Shown here piece by piece: positions 40,927 through 50,159 of a stretch of DNA of 64,000 nt (position 1 is the stretch's first letter; every line of letters begins with the position of its first letter). This stretch comes from Enterovibrio nigricans DSM 22720 (lineage in GTDB: Bacteria > Pseudomonadota > Gammaproteobacteria > Enterobacterales > Vibrionaceae): positions 1 through 64,000 of the forward strand of contig NZ_FUXU01000011.1 in assembly GCF_900167155.1 (NCBI RefSeq), read 5' to 3'. The notes beneath the pieces were generated by a model. The model ran no database searches. It was given only the letters and a program-made list of their open reading frames with translations, and was not told where the DNA came from. A program made the position numbers and the translations under genes.

Positions 40927-41335
40927 CAAAAAAGAACGGGCACGACGTTCGTCGTGCCCTTAAGGTCTTACTTGCAGCTATCCCGCTACGAAATGTGCTC
41001 CCTGCATCATTTCCTTGATTAGCAGCTGAGTCCTTCAGCGATGTCCTTAACTCTCCGTCCTGGAGGTGTCCTTTAGTCTTACCTTGACCCGTCGAAGCTT
41101 CATGTTTCGACTCTTACTCTTCCTGAGCATGTCCTGCCTTCATCCTGAAGGTGTTCCGTCATCTGTCCTTAGACGAGTCCTTGATGTCTTCCTGACCAGC
41201 AAACATCCTGTTTACTGCAAATTCCTGCCTTCCTTGATACGTCAATCCCTGATGGTAACCATTCCGTTGTTACCCGCCATCCTGGCATCTGGTTTCCATT
41301 CCGTATCCTGTTCCCTGTGTCAGTATCCTGCCGAC
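40927..41335 (-). ncRNA. csrB: CsrB-family regulatory sRNA, copy 2
   Basis: Second copy in the same orientation, about 360 bases upstream of copy 1 on the RNA strand. About 26 GGA motifs in 409 bases. The 3' region (minus strand of 40961-41016) is nearly identical to copy 1, including the CsrB core; the middle has diverged. The hairpin matching the copy-1 loop at 40308-40326 is kept (GTCGAA / TTCGAC, 41091-41111) but its loop reads ACATGAAGC without GGA. Terminator stem GGGCACGAC / GTCGTGCCC (40938-40959) followed by GTTCTTTTTTG is strong. Short frames on either strand here are chance. Confidence 0.93.
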
Positions 41336-41342
41336 AAGAAAC

Positions 41343-41370
41343 AGATTACGTGATTGCGAGGGTTAAACAA
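41343..41370 (-). promoter_or_regulatory. Promoter of csrB copy 2
   Basis: TTGTTT (41365-41370), 16 bases, TAATCT (41343-41348), seven bases to the predicted start at 41335, the same geometry as copy 1. Confidence 0.75.
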
Positions 41371-41504
41371 CCCACCTACGTTCGATCGACATCACATTTT
41401 TATGTTCACACAAATTAAACAACAATATCTAATTGATTTTTAAGTAATTAATGCAATCAAAAAAGACATTTACCCAAGGTTAAAGATGCATATTCCTACT
41501 GCCA

Positions 41505-41522
41505 TGTAAGCGATCTCGCACA
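41505..41522. promoter_or_regulatory. GacA/UvrY/VarA-type activator palindrome of csrB copy 2
   Basis: TGTAAGCGATCTCGCACA, one mismatch from TGTNAG-N6-CTNACA, centred about 178 bases upstream of the predicted copy-2 start, the same distance as in copy 1. It also lies some 70 bases upstream of the divergent DUF2789 gene. Confidence 0.75.
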
Positions 41523-41589
41523 CGCTTTGACGGCAAAGTTATCACAAGCCCATCTATACTGAGAAAACTCCCCATCAAAGAGGTTTTTT

Positions 41590-41823
41590 ATGGAAGTCTT
41601 CAATCACAATCTCGAAAGTCTGTTTCAACAGTTGGGTCTACCGTCAGAGAAAGCATCTATTGAGGCTTTTGTTATACAGCATTCATTGAAGGAAGGAGAG
41701 AGCCTAACTAGCGCCACGTTTTGGACCACCAGTCAAAAGCAATTTTTGGAAGAAGCAAAGTTACAAGATGCCGATTGGGTTGAACAAATTGATTTATTGG
41801 ATACCTTATTGCGAAAGCCCTGA
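41590..41823 (+). CDS. DUF2789 family protein
   Basis: Protein of 77 residues beginning MEVFNHNLESLFQQLGLPS, a start typical of DUF2789 (HTLSDLFAQLGLPS pattern), with a helical body and acidic surface. Function unknown. AGAGG lies eight bases upstream. It diverges from csrB copy 2. Confidence 0.82.
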   Translation: MEVFNHNLESLFQQLGLPSEKASIEAFVIQHSLKEGESLTSATFWTTSQKQFLEEAKLQDADWVEQIDLLDTLLRKP

Positions 41824-41888
41824 CTCCCATGTCATCCTTGGCACGAATTCAAATTAAAGCTTGAATGCTTTGAAATTAAGGAAGAAAC

Positions 41889-42167
41889 GTGAGCACTGAC
41901 TTTACACGGTTACTTGAAAAAGCCATCGGATCTTTGGTTAATGATGGCAAGGAACCTTCCATCGCTCTGATTAAAAGCCGCTTGTCCGCACCCGTCCCAA
42001 TGCCACTGATCATTAGCGCGCTTCAACGCTGGAAAAAAAGCGGCACGGTCCCGAAAGTAGAAAAAGTAGATGCCCCAAAGGATGCAGATGCACGCATCGC
42101 GGAATTGGAGCAACAAGTCAAAACCTTGACCGAACGTTTGAACGCATTGGAGCAACGATTGGCTTGA
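41889..42167 (+). CDS. Hypothetical coiled-coil protein
   Basis: Protein of 92 residues that I do not recognise by name. Residues 5-52 look like a helical DNA-binding-type module: VNDGKEPSIALIKSRL..PVPMPLIISALQRWKKSG follows the pattern of KfrA-type N-terminal domains. Residues 65-92 form a leucine-heptad coiled coil (RIAELEQQVKTLTERLNALE). AAGGAAG precedes the ATG with good spacing. Downstream it faces the DUF2310 gene. A role in DNA binding is only an inference from the pattern. Confidence 0.75.
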   Translation: MSTDFTRLLEKAIGSLVNDGKEPSIALIKSRLSAPVPMPLIISALQRWKKSGTVPKVEKVDAPKDADARIAELEQQVKTLTERLNALEQRLA

Positions 42168-42206
42168 CGAGATGTCGCAGCCGATCAGGTGTCGACTGCG
42201 ACCGGA

Positions 42207-42983
42207 TCATTGAAAGTCCCAGGAAAGGTTAGAAACGATTCGGCATTCCTCACATTTAAAGTGAAAAACGTCATGAATCGGCGCGTCTTGCAACCAATTT
42301 CCGCCACATTTCGGGCATTTCCGTGCCAATTCAGACTCCACCCCTTCTCCGCCGACACGGTATTGGTAGTAATACGTGGGTATCTTGGTTAAGTATTCGA
42401 TACGGCCACGAATATCCCACCCTTTTCTGAACAACAAACTGTCAGCATCCTGAATCTCAGCCAAAGCGGCATGTTCTGCTTTAAACGCACCCGCCATCTG
42501 AATTTCATCACAGGCTTGCCATTCCGTTTGCCATTTAACTTCGGCTTTGTGGTCACCATTAAACGTTGCAGGAATACGATAAAGAGGGATAGATAGCAAC
42601 GTTTCACCACAACGTAGCGGCGAACATGTATGCACATAGGTGGTGTATAAAACTTGCCATGAGCGCGGTTCATCGGCGGCACTTTCTTCAGAATTAATGT
42701 CCCGTCCCAGTACCTTCACTTTTGGCGAGAGCAAACACGCATCTGAAAGCTGGCGAAGCTTTCCACTGACTTGAGGACTGTTGTATTTAATACTGAGGCT
42801 ATCTTTTTCAGGACAGACTGCACGAACATGAAACTGGCCGTCTCCCAACACCATCGGGAATTCACGCCCCAGCACTTGCCCATTGTAACGCAACGCATCC
42901 ATCAAACCATTGACTGCGCGGTCAACCACGGAAATCGTTGTGTTATCAAAACATTCAAATGTAAGTTCATCAACAACATACAT
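42207..42983 (-). CDS. Zinc-ribbon protein, DUF2310 family
   Basis: Protein of 258 residues whose C-terminus holds a zinc ribbon CPKCGG...CEEC (about residues 223-246), ending IVSNLSWDF. The long N-terminal part is the DUF2310 region found in Vibrio relatives; function unknown. It follows syd by about six bases on the same strand, so the two are likely co-transcribed. Confidence 0.85.
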   Translation of the reverse strand: MYVVDELTFECFDNTTISVVDRAVNGLMDALRYNGQVLGREFPMVLGDGQFHVRAVCPEKDSLSIKYNSPQVSGKLRQLSDACLLSPKVKVLGRDINSEESAADEPRSWQVLYTTYVHTCSPLRCGETLLSIPLYRIPATFNGDHKAEVKWQTEWQACDEIQMAGAFKAEHAALAEIQDADSLLFRKGWDIRGRIEYLTKIPTYYYQYRVGGEGVESELARKCPKCGGNWLQDAPIHDVFHFKCEECRIVSNLSWDFQ

Positions 42984-42989
42984 GGTGAC

Positions 42990-43535
42990 TTAAACCTCTG
43001 GCGACAACTGGGAAAGGAATTGCTCAACATTCTCCGCCAAAACAATACGCTGCTTAGTTCCCACACGCTCTTTGACAACTTCGCCGCTCACGTTACAAAT
43101 AGAGATAACATCCAGCTCATCATGGGTTGACGCTATGAAAACTGTCGGGTTTTGTTTCAATCGCTTCTGCATCAGAAGATGGCCCAAAATATTTTCCTGT
43201 AAACGAGGTAAATCCTCGTCACTCCACACTTGGATCAACTCAACACTCAACCCCTCGAAAGAAGCCGTCATGTCTCCACAGTATTGCCCAGCATAAAATG
43301 CTTTAATATCACCATGCAGTTGAATACCAATTCCGTCTTCAACATTTGAAAAATCTGCCAGCTCTTCACGCTTCACTGGCTGCCAAATCACCACATCATC
43401 AGTATCTTGTAAAACACACGGCGATACGAGTTCTAAATACGCATCACTTTGTGGCATAGAGCCATGATGTGATTGCCATGCTTCGACAAAGCGCTCGCTG
43501 AACGACCAAAGCGTGGTAGTGACAGAGTGATTCAT
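42990..43535 (-). CDS. syd: SecY-interacting protein Syd
   Basis: Peripheral inner-membrane protein that binds SecY and is thought to check SecYEG assembly. The 181-residue protein shares with E. coli Syd FSERFVEAWQSHHGSMPQS, SPCV, DDVVIWQPV, QVWSDEDLPRLQENILGHLLMQKRLK and FIASTHDELDVISICNVSGEV. ATG 43535 is taken as start with GAGGAA eight bases upstream; a TTG two codons earlier is less likely. Divergent from queF, as in E. coli. Confidence 0.93.
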   Translation of the reverse strand: MNHSVTTTLWSFSERFVEAWQSHHGSMPQSDAYLELVSPCVLQDTDDVVIWQPVKREELADFSNVEDGIGIQLHGDIKAFYAGQYCGDMTASFEGLSVELIQVWSDEDLPRLQENILGHLLMQKRLKQNPTVFIASTHDELDVISICNVSGEVVKERVGTKQRIVLAENVEQFLSQLSPEV

Positions 43536-43597
43536 TAGCAAGATTCCTCAAGATTCAGTAAACTTTGCGCATTCTAATCGATCCGTGGCAAAACCGT

Positions 43598-44443
43598 ATG
43601 AGCAAATATCAAGATGCAAAAGAACTTGCTGGCCTAACACTAGGTCAGAAAACGGACTATCAGGAACACTATGCACCTGAACTGCTGCAACCTGTACCTC
43701 GAAGCCTTAACCGTGATGACCTAGACTTAGGGGATTCACTGCCTTTTACTGGGTACGACATTTGGACGCTCTACGAACTGTCATGGCTTAACGCAAAAGG
43801 CCTGCCACAAGTCGCGATCGGCGAAGTGCGCTTACCTGCGACCAGCCCAAACCTGATTGAATCAAAGTCGTTCAAACTTTACCTAAACAGCTTCAACCAA
43901 ACCAAGTTTAAAAACTGGCAGGAAGTGGTTGATACACTGGCAAAAGACTTGTCTGCATGTGCGGGATCAGATGTGGATGTCACCATTCTTCCTCTGGAAG
44001 AATTCAGCAACGCCTCTGTAGTCGCGTTTGGCGGGGAGAACATCGATGAACAGGATATCGAAGTCGACAATTACGAATTCGATGCGTCCCTATTAGAAGG
44101 TGCCGCTGAAGGCCCGATTGTCACAGAAACACTGAACAGCAACCTTCTAAAGTCAAACTGTCTGATCACCAGTCAACCTGATTGGGGCTCGGTGCGCATC
44201 GCCTACAAAGGCAAGCGCATTAATCGCGAAAAGCTGCTGCGATATATTGTTTCTTTCCGTCGTCACAACGAATTCCACGAGCAATGTGTTGAACGTATTT
44301 TTACTGACCTGATGAAATACTGCCAACCAGAGCTTCTGACGGTTTACGCACGTTACACGCGTCGCGGTGGTTTGGATATTAACCCATACCGTACTAACAT
44401 GGGTAAAACACCTAGCGAAAACAATCGTCTGGCTCGCCAGTAA
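43598..44443 (+). CDS. queF: NADPH-dependent 7-cyano-7-deazaguanine reductase
   Basis: Reduces the nitrile preQ0 to preQ1 in queuosine synthesis. YqcD-type bimodular QueF, 281 residues. The catalytic cysteine is C188 in [13 protein letters not shown] with D195 as proton donor, and the NADPH/QueF motif [17 protein letters not shown] is in the N-terminal half. ATG 43598 gives [16 protein letters not shown], like E. coli MSSYANHQALAGLTLG; the frame's earlier ATG at 43565 is rejected. Terminator follows. Confidence 0.97.
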   Translation: MSKYQDAKELAGLTLGQKTDYQEHYAPELLQPVPRSLNRDDLDLGDSLPFTGYDIWTLYELSWLNAKGLPQVAIGEVRLPATSPNLIESKSFKLYLNSFNQTKFKNWQEVVDTLAKDLSACAGSDVDVTILPLEEFSNASVVAFGGENIDEQDIEVDNYEFDASLLEGAAEGPIVTETLNSNLLKSNCLITSQPDWGSVRIAYKGKRINREKLLRYIVSFRRHNEFHEQCVERIFTDLMKYCQPELLTVYARYTRRGGLDINPYRTNMGKTPSENNRLARQ

Positions 44444-44450
44444 TTCCAAT

Positions 44451-44480
44451 AGCAGGCCTAAATAGCCTGCTTTATTTTTA
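44451..44480 (+). terminator. Terminator after queF
   Basis: Stem AGCAGGC / GCCTGCT with loop CTAAATA followed by TTATTTTTA. Confidence 0.8.
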
Positions 44481-44494
44481 TTTAAACGGGAACC

Positions 44495-46804
44495 ATGCGC
44501 TTAATTCCTGCGGCTATTTGTCTTCTTTCTTTGTTACTGACCACACACGTCAGTGCGAAAATATACTCCACGCCAATACTCTCTGAAGCAGAGTCGATGA
44601 TCCAAACCACACCGGAAAAATCGATTGAAATAGCAGAGCGTTTTCTCGTCCAGCGACGTCTGAGTCAAGCCACCAATAGGCTACACACCAACAATGAGGC
44701 TGATCGTTCGATTCGATCACCCATGAACACGGTGCACGCCTATATCGTATTGGCAAAAGCAAACAGCGTAATAGGAAATCACAACGCGGCATGGAAAGCC
44801 CTGAATAGCGCTAGGCAAATGATGCAGGAAAACAGCCTTCAACAAATGTCATTGGAACTGGCGTTTGTTGAAGCATCCTTGCTTTATCATTTGGACAACA
44901 ATGCCGTCGCCGCTGAGCAGAAGTTAAACAGCCTTTTTGCTGAACTGCCTCCTGAAGGAGAAACGCGAAGTAAAAATCTAAACTATCTGGCTTTTGAAGC
45001 TGCGCTACTCAAAGCCATCATCGTGTCTCACTCTGACAGTGAGAAGGCCACATTCGACCAATTTGATCTGGCTTACCGTGAGTTAGGTGACAAACCTGAT
45101 ATCCAGCAAAAAGTGCGCTATCAGATCGCAATCGGCAATTATTTTTTACAAAAACAATCTTATGAGCAAGCCTTGGCAGAATTGTTAAGTGCCTATTGGT
45201 TAGCAAGTGAAAATGATTTAACACCGGAAATTGCGAGTTCTAACGTCTCTCTCACCAAGCTTTATCGTCAACAGGGGGTTTTAGACAAAGCACTTCAGCA
45301 TGCCAATCAAGCCGCTGAGTTTTATGAGCATTTTGATTTAAGCCGAGGTCTATCTAATACCCAGACCCTGCTGGCGGATATTTACAGCAAACAAAACCGA
45401 TATAACTTTGCCTTAGTGCACTATTTCAACGCGCTAGATATTGAAAACACACTGTCTCGCGCACCAAAAATCGCCAACATAAAAATTGCCATTGCCGATA
45501 CCTATTTAAAACTCTTGCGATATAACCAAGCAGAAAAATACGTTGATAATGCGATTGACATAGCCCAAGACGCTAAACTGACGGAACCATTGACTCGTGC
45601 ACTGATCCTAAAAGGTGAACTTGCGCTTCGCACCCATGATAACGACGTCGCACTGCAATCCCTCAAACAGGCGCTGCTGAACGCAGAAGCACTAAAAAAT
45701 CGTCTCCTTATACTCGAATGCTTGCCAAAACTTTCCAAAGCTTATGAACAAAAAGGCCTGTATGAAGAGGCCCTTCACGTTCAACGTAAATTCGATTTGC
45801 TTAACCAACGAAATGAAAGCCGACGCCAAATTCAAGAAGCTGAATCCTTCAAGCGCCGCCAGCGCGTGATTGAGCGTCAATTGCAAATTGAAGACATGCA
45901 GAAAAAACAGGCACAAGACAGCAAAAACATTGTCGAACAAAAGAAAATCAACCTGTTCCTGCTCGGCAGCCTAAGCATTATTTTACTGATCCTTGTGCTA
46001 CGCCATCGTACCGCAAATGCGCGCCAATCTCAGTTAGATGCTTTACGCGAAGAGCTCTACACCCATCCAAGAAGCGGTCTGAGAAACCTGCGCATGCTTA
46101 ACGACAGACTGTCAAACTCCTTGGCTAAAAGCAGCGCCCAACTCGAACAATGGTACCTTGGGGAAATGATCCATGAGCCCCTGAGTGACAAACTCAGCTT
46201 TGCCATGTTTGAAGTCCCCTTTTTGAAAGTCGCCTACCTGCAACATGGCTACCTCAAAGGGCTCGAACTCGAACGAGATTTGGGCAACTACCTCAAAGTT
46301 CATACACAAGAGCCTGCGCGCCTTTATCACTTTTCCGATGCCATGTTTATTTACATCGAGCATCACGCCAGTTCGCCGGATACGCCCGACGAAATGGCCC
46401 GAAAAATTCAGGCGATGGTCGATGGCTTTGTACGCGAATACAAACTTGTCGATGTCGACGACAGACTACGCATTGGTATGGCAGATTATCCTTTCTTACC
46501 TCGTGCGTTCACCTCTATTAATGACAAAGAACTCATCGACATTCTGTTAATGGCCACCAGCGCAGCCCGTCAGGCCTGTAAGGCAGAAGAAACAAGCCAA
46601 TGGGTCTATTTGAGTGCGATTGATTCCACGCCCGCCGCCTGCTTTGCAGACACCAATGTCCGTCAAGCCTGCCTTGAAGCCATCAATTCCGGATTGATAA
46701 AGGTTAAAACTTCAGCATCCAGTGGAATTAACTGGCAGACGGTTCACGATTCTGATAAAAACTGGCGCCAATCAATTGATAACACTAGCAGTAAACCGTT
46801 ATAG
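44495..46804 (+). CDS. TPR sensor protein with degenerate GGDEF domain
   Basis: Membrane protein of 769 residues. Signal peptide at 1-21 (ends HVSA), a periplasmic array of tetratricopeptide-like repeats (about 90-430), a charged coiled coil (about 435-480), one transmembrane segment near 487-505 (LFLLGSLSIILLILVL), and a C-terminal GGDEF-fold domain. The domain keeps a GGDEF start motif (HPRSGLRNLRMLNDRL) but the signature position reads FSDAM, so it cannot be a normal cyclase. It may act as an inactive receptor or partner of the active GGDEF protein encoded next. Confidence 0.8.
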   Translation: MRLIPAAICLLSLLLTTHVSAKIYSTPILSEAESMIQTTPEKSIEIAERFLVQRRLSQATNRLHTNNEADRSIRSPMNTVHAYIVLAKANSVIGNHNAAWKALNSARQMMQENSLQQMSLELAFVEASLLYHLDNNAVAAEQKLNSLFAELPPEGETRSKNLNYLAFEAALLKAIIVSHSDSEKATFDQFDLAYRELGDKPDIQQKVRYQIAIGNYFLQKQSYEQALAELLSAYWLASENDLTPEIASSNVSLTKLYRQQGVLDKALQHANQAAEFYEHFDLSRGLSNTQTLLADIYSKQNRYNFALVHYFNALDIENTLSRAPKIANIKIAIADTYLKLLRYNQAEKYVDNAIDIAQDAKLTEPLTRALILKGELALRTHDNDVALQSLKQALLNAEALKNRLLILECLPKLSKAYEQKGLYEEALHVQRKFDLLNQRNESRRQIQEAESFKRRQRVIERQLQIEDMQKKQAQDSKNIVEQKKINLFLLGSLSIILLILVLRHRTANARQSQLDALREELYTHPRSGLRNLRMLNDRLSNSLAKSSAQLEQWYLGEMIHEPLSDKLSFAMFEVPFLKVAYLQHGYLKGLELERDLGNYLKVHTQEPARLYHFSDAMFIYIEHHASSPDTPDEMARKIQAMVDGFVREYKLVDVDDRLRIGMADYPFLPRAFTSINDKELIDILLMATSAARQACKAEETSQWVYLSAIDSTPAACFADTNVRQACLEAINSGLIKVKTSASSGINWQTVHDSDKNWRQSIDNTSSKPL

Positions 46805-46894
46805 CTAGAAGTTGCGCCTTAGCGTTTGGAATTAGTAGCCCGCATTATCAGTGAGGTTTTTCACTGTTTGGGTTTGGAGATGTAATCGCGTTTT

Positions 46895-48463
46895 ATGTCC
46901 AACTTCTCATCAGATGAAGATGTCATCACACTGACAGAAAAGTTGCAGCACTCTCAGCTGGTCGCCCGTGATTTGGCTCTTAAATCGCGGCGCGAAGCGA
47001 CGATCTTGAAAAGGCTAATTTCACGTCTTATCACTGCTTCACAAGCGCAAGATGAACCCCTCATCAACCAAAAGCTGGCTCAAATTCAACGAGACCTAGA
47101 CGCTCAGGAAGATGTAGGGAGATTGATTCCTCAACTGGCTTTGGTAGAGAGAATGGTCAATAAACATACTCATGCGCAAGAGAAAGCGAAAGACGCGTTA
47201 GAAAACCAGTTTTTGCAAAGCGGCGAAACCTTAAAATGTTTGCCCGGTTTGCCCGGTTTGCCCGCGCAACTAAAACGCGATTTACGGAACCTGATCCAAC
47301 GTCCAGAGGAAGAAACAAACGGTAATAACCAGAAAATTATTGCCTTGCTTCAACTCTATGAGCGCGCAATTAAACTTCTCTCTTTACCCTCCAATGGGCT
47401 GACAGCCAAAGAGCTGTTGAATATTGACCGTATCAACCAGTTAGCTGGCGAACTGCAACATCTGGTGACGGAGCTTGATTTCGATGGTGAAGTCGGCGAC
47501 CGATTGCTAGATATCAGGAATCGCCTTTTGCTTTCTCCTGATGCACAAACGCTGCTAGAACTCACGCTCGAATCTGTTCAGCTGCTCCTGGAAGGAACAC
47601 GAAACGAACGCAAAGCATCGCAAACGTTTCTGAACCAGCTAAATGAAGATCTGTCAGTATTGCAACGTCACAACGGGCGCTCAATCGACACGACCCAGAC
47701 GATTGCAACACAAAGAACCTCATTGAATGAGGAGTTAGCACTGTCTGTTGATGAAATGCATATTCACCTCAACGAGGCCATATCGTTAGAGGATCTGCGT
47801 CCAAATTTAAGCAAGGTATCAGACAATCTCGCCTCCATTGTCGCGAGAAATAAAGCGTTGGAAGAGCGCGAGCAACAACTTCTTGAACAACTTCAACATA
47901 ACGAGCAAAAGCTCAATGCGCTTTATACTCAAACTATGGATTATCGCCGTCGTTTGGGCGATCAAGAGCGAAAACTGCTACTAGACCCGCTAACCAAGGT
48001 ATACAACCGAGCAGCATTGGATGACAGATTAGAACATGAGTATCGTTGCTGGTTGCGTTACCAATCTCCATTCTGTCTCGCGATGATCGACATTGACCAC
48101 TTCAAATCGGTCAATGACCAATACGGGCATTTGGTGGGTGATAAGGTATTAAAAGTTGTCGCCCGTACCATTCATCAATGCTTACGTGATACCGACTTTA
48201 TCGCACGTTTTGGCGGTGAAGAATTCGTTGTGTTACTGCCCGACGCCGAAGAAACGACCCGTACTCACATACTCGATAACATTCGAGAAACCGTCGCAAG
48301 ATTGCCTTTTAAATTCAAAAATAAACGCCTCACTGTTACCGTTTCTATTGGTGCCAGTATGTTTATGAACAAAGACAATACTGTTGATGTACTCGAACGT
48401 GCAGACAGTGCGTTATACAATGCTAAGCATAACGGCAGAAACAAATTGGTTTGGGCACAATAG
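46895..48463 (+). CDS. Diguanylate cyclase with long helical N-terminus
   Basis: Cytoplasmic protein of 522 residues. Residues 1-345 are helical and coiled-coil rich without a known sensor domain; 355-520 is a GGDEF domain with DPLTKVYNRAALDDRL, DIDHFKSVNDQYGH, intact active site GGEEF at 440-444 and an RDTD inhibitory-site motif just before it. It should make cyclic di-GMP with feedback control. A short in-frame repeat (LPGLPGLP, near 47239-47266) occurs in the N-terminal part. It lies 90 bases after the TPR/degenerate GGDEF gene. Confidence 0.9.
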   Translation: MSNFSSDEDVITLTEKLQHSQLVARDLALKSRREATILKRLISRLITASQAQDEPLINQKLAQIQRDLDAQEDVGRLIPQLALVERMVNKHTHAQEKAKDALENQFLQSGETLKCLPGLPGLPAQLKRDLRNLIQRPEEETNGNNQKIIALLQLYERAIKLLSLPSNGLTAKELLNIDRINQLAGELQHLVTELDFDGEVGDRLLDIRNRLLLSPDAQTLLELTLESVQLLLEGTRNERKASQTFLNQLNEDLSVLQRHNGRSIDTTQTIATQRTSLNEELALSVDEMHIHLNEAISLEDLRPNLSKVSDNLASIVARNKALEEREQQLLEQLQHNEQKLNALYTQTMDYRRRLGDQERKLLLDPLTKVYNRAALDDRLEHEYRCWLRYQSPFCLAMIDIDHFKSVNDQYGHLVGDKVLKVVARTIHQCLRDTDFIARFGGEEFVVLLPDAEETTRTHILDNIRETVARLPFKFKNKRLTVTVSIGASMFMNKDNTVDVLERADSALYNAKHNGRNKLVWAQ

Positions 48464-48586
48464 AGCCCAAAACCCGATTCCTCCTCGTGGATTGGACAAT
48501 GTGAAACTGCTCACTAAACCGCCTGTATCTTTTACCTTACAACATTCTCTTTTTGTCGAATTACTGGCTAAACCCCACACCAATGT

Positions 48587-48612
48587 GTATGTTTAATTAA
48601 CATACTGTTTTT
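48587..48612 (+). terminator. Possible terminator after GGDEF gene
   Basis: Stem GTATGTT / AACATAC with a five-base loop, followed by TGTTTTTC. It is AT-rich and so weak; the palindrome could instead be a binding site upstream of ppnN. The remaining bases of the 254-base gap show nothing else clear. Confidence 0.45.
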
Positions 48613-48717
48613 CTTGGGGATGCCCCCACCGCGAATAACAATGAACAAATAAGCGAAATGGTGTCTTAAGCACGCCGCTCTCTTTCCCTAGTGTGTTTTT
48701 CTACACAGGAGGTGACT

Positions 48718-50088
48718 ATGATCACGCATATCAGCCCAGTCGGGGCCATGGATCTTCTCTCTCAACTGGAAGTCGACAGACTCAAAGACACAGCAAAAAG
48801 CGATTTGTACCGTCTGTACCGCAATTGCTCCCTCGCTGTATTGAACTCAGGCAGCCACACTGACAGTTCAAAAGAACTGCTTGAGCAATACAAAACCTTC
48901 GACATACGAGTGATGCGAAGAGAACGCGGCGTGAAGCTCGAACTGATTAACCCACCCGAACACGCCTTTGTTGATGGGCGCATCATTCGAGGCATTCAGG
49001 AGCACATGTTCTCCGTGCTTCGCGACATAGTCCATGTCAACGTTCAGCTTGAGCATGCAAAAGTGTTCAACCTGACCAACTCCAGCCATATTACTAACCT
49101 TATTTTTGATATTTTGCGAAACGCCAAAGCACTTGTGCCAGGGAAAGACCCGAACCTTGTCGTCTGCTGGGGCGGGCACTCTATCAATGCCATTGAATAC
49201 CAATACACGCGGGAAGTGGGTAATGAACTCGGTTTACGCGAACTTAATGTCTGTACCGGTTGTGGCCCTGGCGCGATGGAAGGTCCGATGAAAGGCGCAG
49301 CGATCGGCCACGCTAAACAACGCGTGAAAGACGGGCGTTTTCTAGGCTTAACCGAGCCTTCTATTATTGCAGCTGAGCCACCCAACCCCATCGTCAATGA
49401 GTTGGTGATCATGCCGGACATTGAGAAACGCCTCGAAGCTTTCGTGCGTATGGGCCATGCGATCATTATCTTCCCCGGTGGCGCAGGTACAGCGGAAGAA
49501 CTCCTGTATTTGCTGGGCATATTGATGCACCCAGACAATGCAAGCCAACCCATGCCCGTCGTGCTGACTGGCCCGAAAGAAAGCGCCAATTACTTCCGCG
49601 TCATTGATGAATTCATACGTGATGTCTTGGGAGAACAAGCAACTAAGTATTATGAAATCGTCATTGGCGACCCAGCAAAAGCTGCCCGCATCATTAAACA
49701 AGCGATGCCCACAGTAAAAGAGCATCGCCAATCAACAGGCGACGCATACTCGTTCAATTGGTCGTTGAAAATATCGCCCGAATTCCAACTCCCTTTCGAA
49801 CCAAACCATGAAAACATGGCAAACCTCGATCTACATATGAACCAACGTCCTGAGTTGCTTGCATCTGCTTTACGGCAAGCATTCTCCGGAATCGTAGCCG
49901 GTAATGTGAAAGAAGAAGGCATTCGCGAAATCGAGCGCAATGGCCCGTTCAAGATAAACGGCGATGCGATACTCATGAAGAAAATGGACAAACTCCTTCG
50001 AGGTTTCGTCGAACAACAACGAATGAAATTACCCGGCACCGCTTACGTACCGTGCTATGAAATCGTTCAAGGCTCTGGTGGCCGATAA
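48718..50088 (+). CDS. ppnN: Pyrimidine/purine 5'-nucleotide nucleosidase PpnN
   Basis: Hydrolyses nucleoside monophosphates to base and ribose 5-phosphate; the E. coli enzyme (YgdH) is activated by (p)ppGpp. The 456-residue protein has the LOG-type nucleotide motif [16 protein letters not shown] and [16 protein letters not shown] 48718 is preceded by AGGAGGTGACT, an excellent ribosome-binding site; the frame's upstream ATG at 48691 is not used. Same relative position near syd-queF and xni as in E. coli. Confidence 0.95.
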   Translation: MITHISPVGAMDLLSQLEVDRLKDTAKSDLYRLYRNCSLAVLNSGSHTDSSKELLEQYKTFDIRVMRRERGVKLELINPPEHAFVDGRIIRGIQEHMFSVLRDIVHVNVQLEHAKVFNLTNSSHITNLIFDILRNAKALVPGKDPNLVVCWGGHSINAIEYQYTREVGNELGLRELNVCTGCGPGAMEGPMKGAAIGHAKQRVKDGRFLGLTEPSIIAAEPPNPIVNELVIMPDIEKRLEAFVRMGHAIIIFPGGAGTAEELLYLLGILMHPDNASQPMPVVLTGPKESANYFRVIDEFIRDVLGEQATKYYEIVIGDPAKAARIIKQAMPTVKEHRQSTGDAYSFNWSLKISPEFQLPFEPNHENMANLDLHMNQRPELLASALRQAFSGIVAGNVKEEGIREIERNGPFKINGDAILMKKMDKLLRGFVEQQRMKLPGTAYVPCYEIVQGSGGR

Positions 50089-50123
50089 CGAAAAGCTCCT
50101 TTCATTTATCTTCCAACAAATTA

Positions 50124-50150
50124 GAATGGCCTTATCTGGCCATTCTTTTT
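50124..50150 (+). terminator. Terminator directly before xni
   Basis: Perfect 8-bp stem GAATGGCC / GGCCATTC with loop TTATCT and five T, ending only nine bases before the xni start codon. Confidence 0.85.
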
Positions 50151-50159
50151 GGGTAATCC

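Noticed and set aside
40150-41360. Repeated TCCT motifs as a possible CRISPR-like, mobile or coding repeat, with open frames at 40458-40661, 40612-40833 and 41066-41353
   Set aside because: Motif spacing is irregular, there are no repeat-spacer units or terminal repeats, and the GGA-in-loop pattern, E. coli CsrB-like core, terminators and promoters explain the stretch as sRNA genes. The frames are not conserved between the two copies.
47239-47266. Short repeat TTGCCCGG in the GGDEF gene as a slippage locus
   Set aside because: The nine-base unit is a multiple of three and keeps the frame; it only encodes LPGLPGLP.
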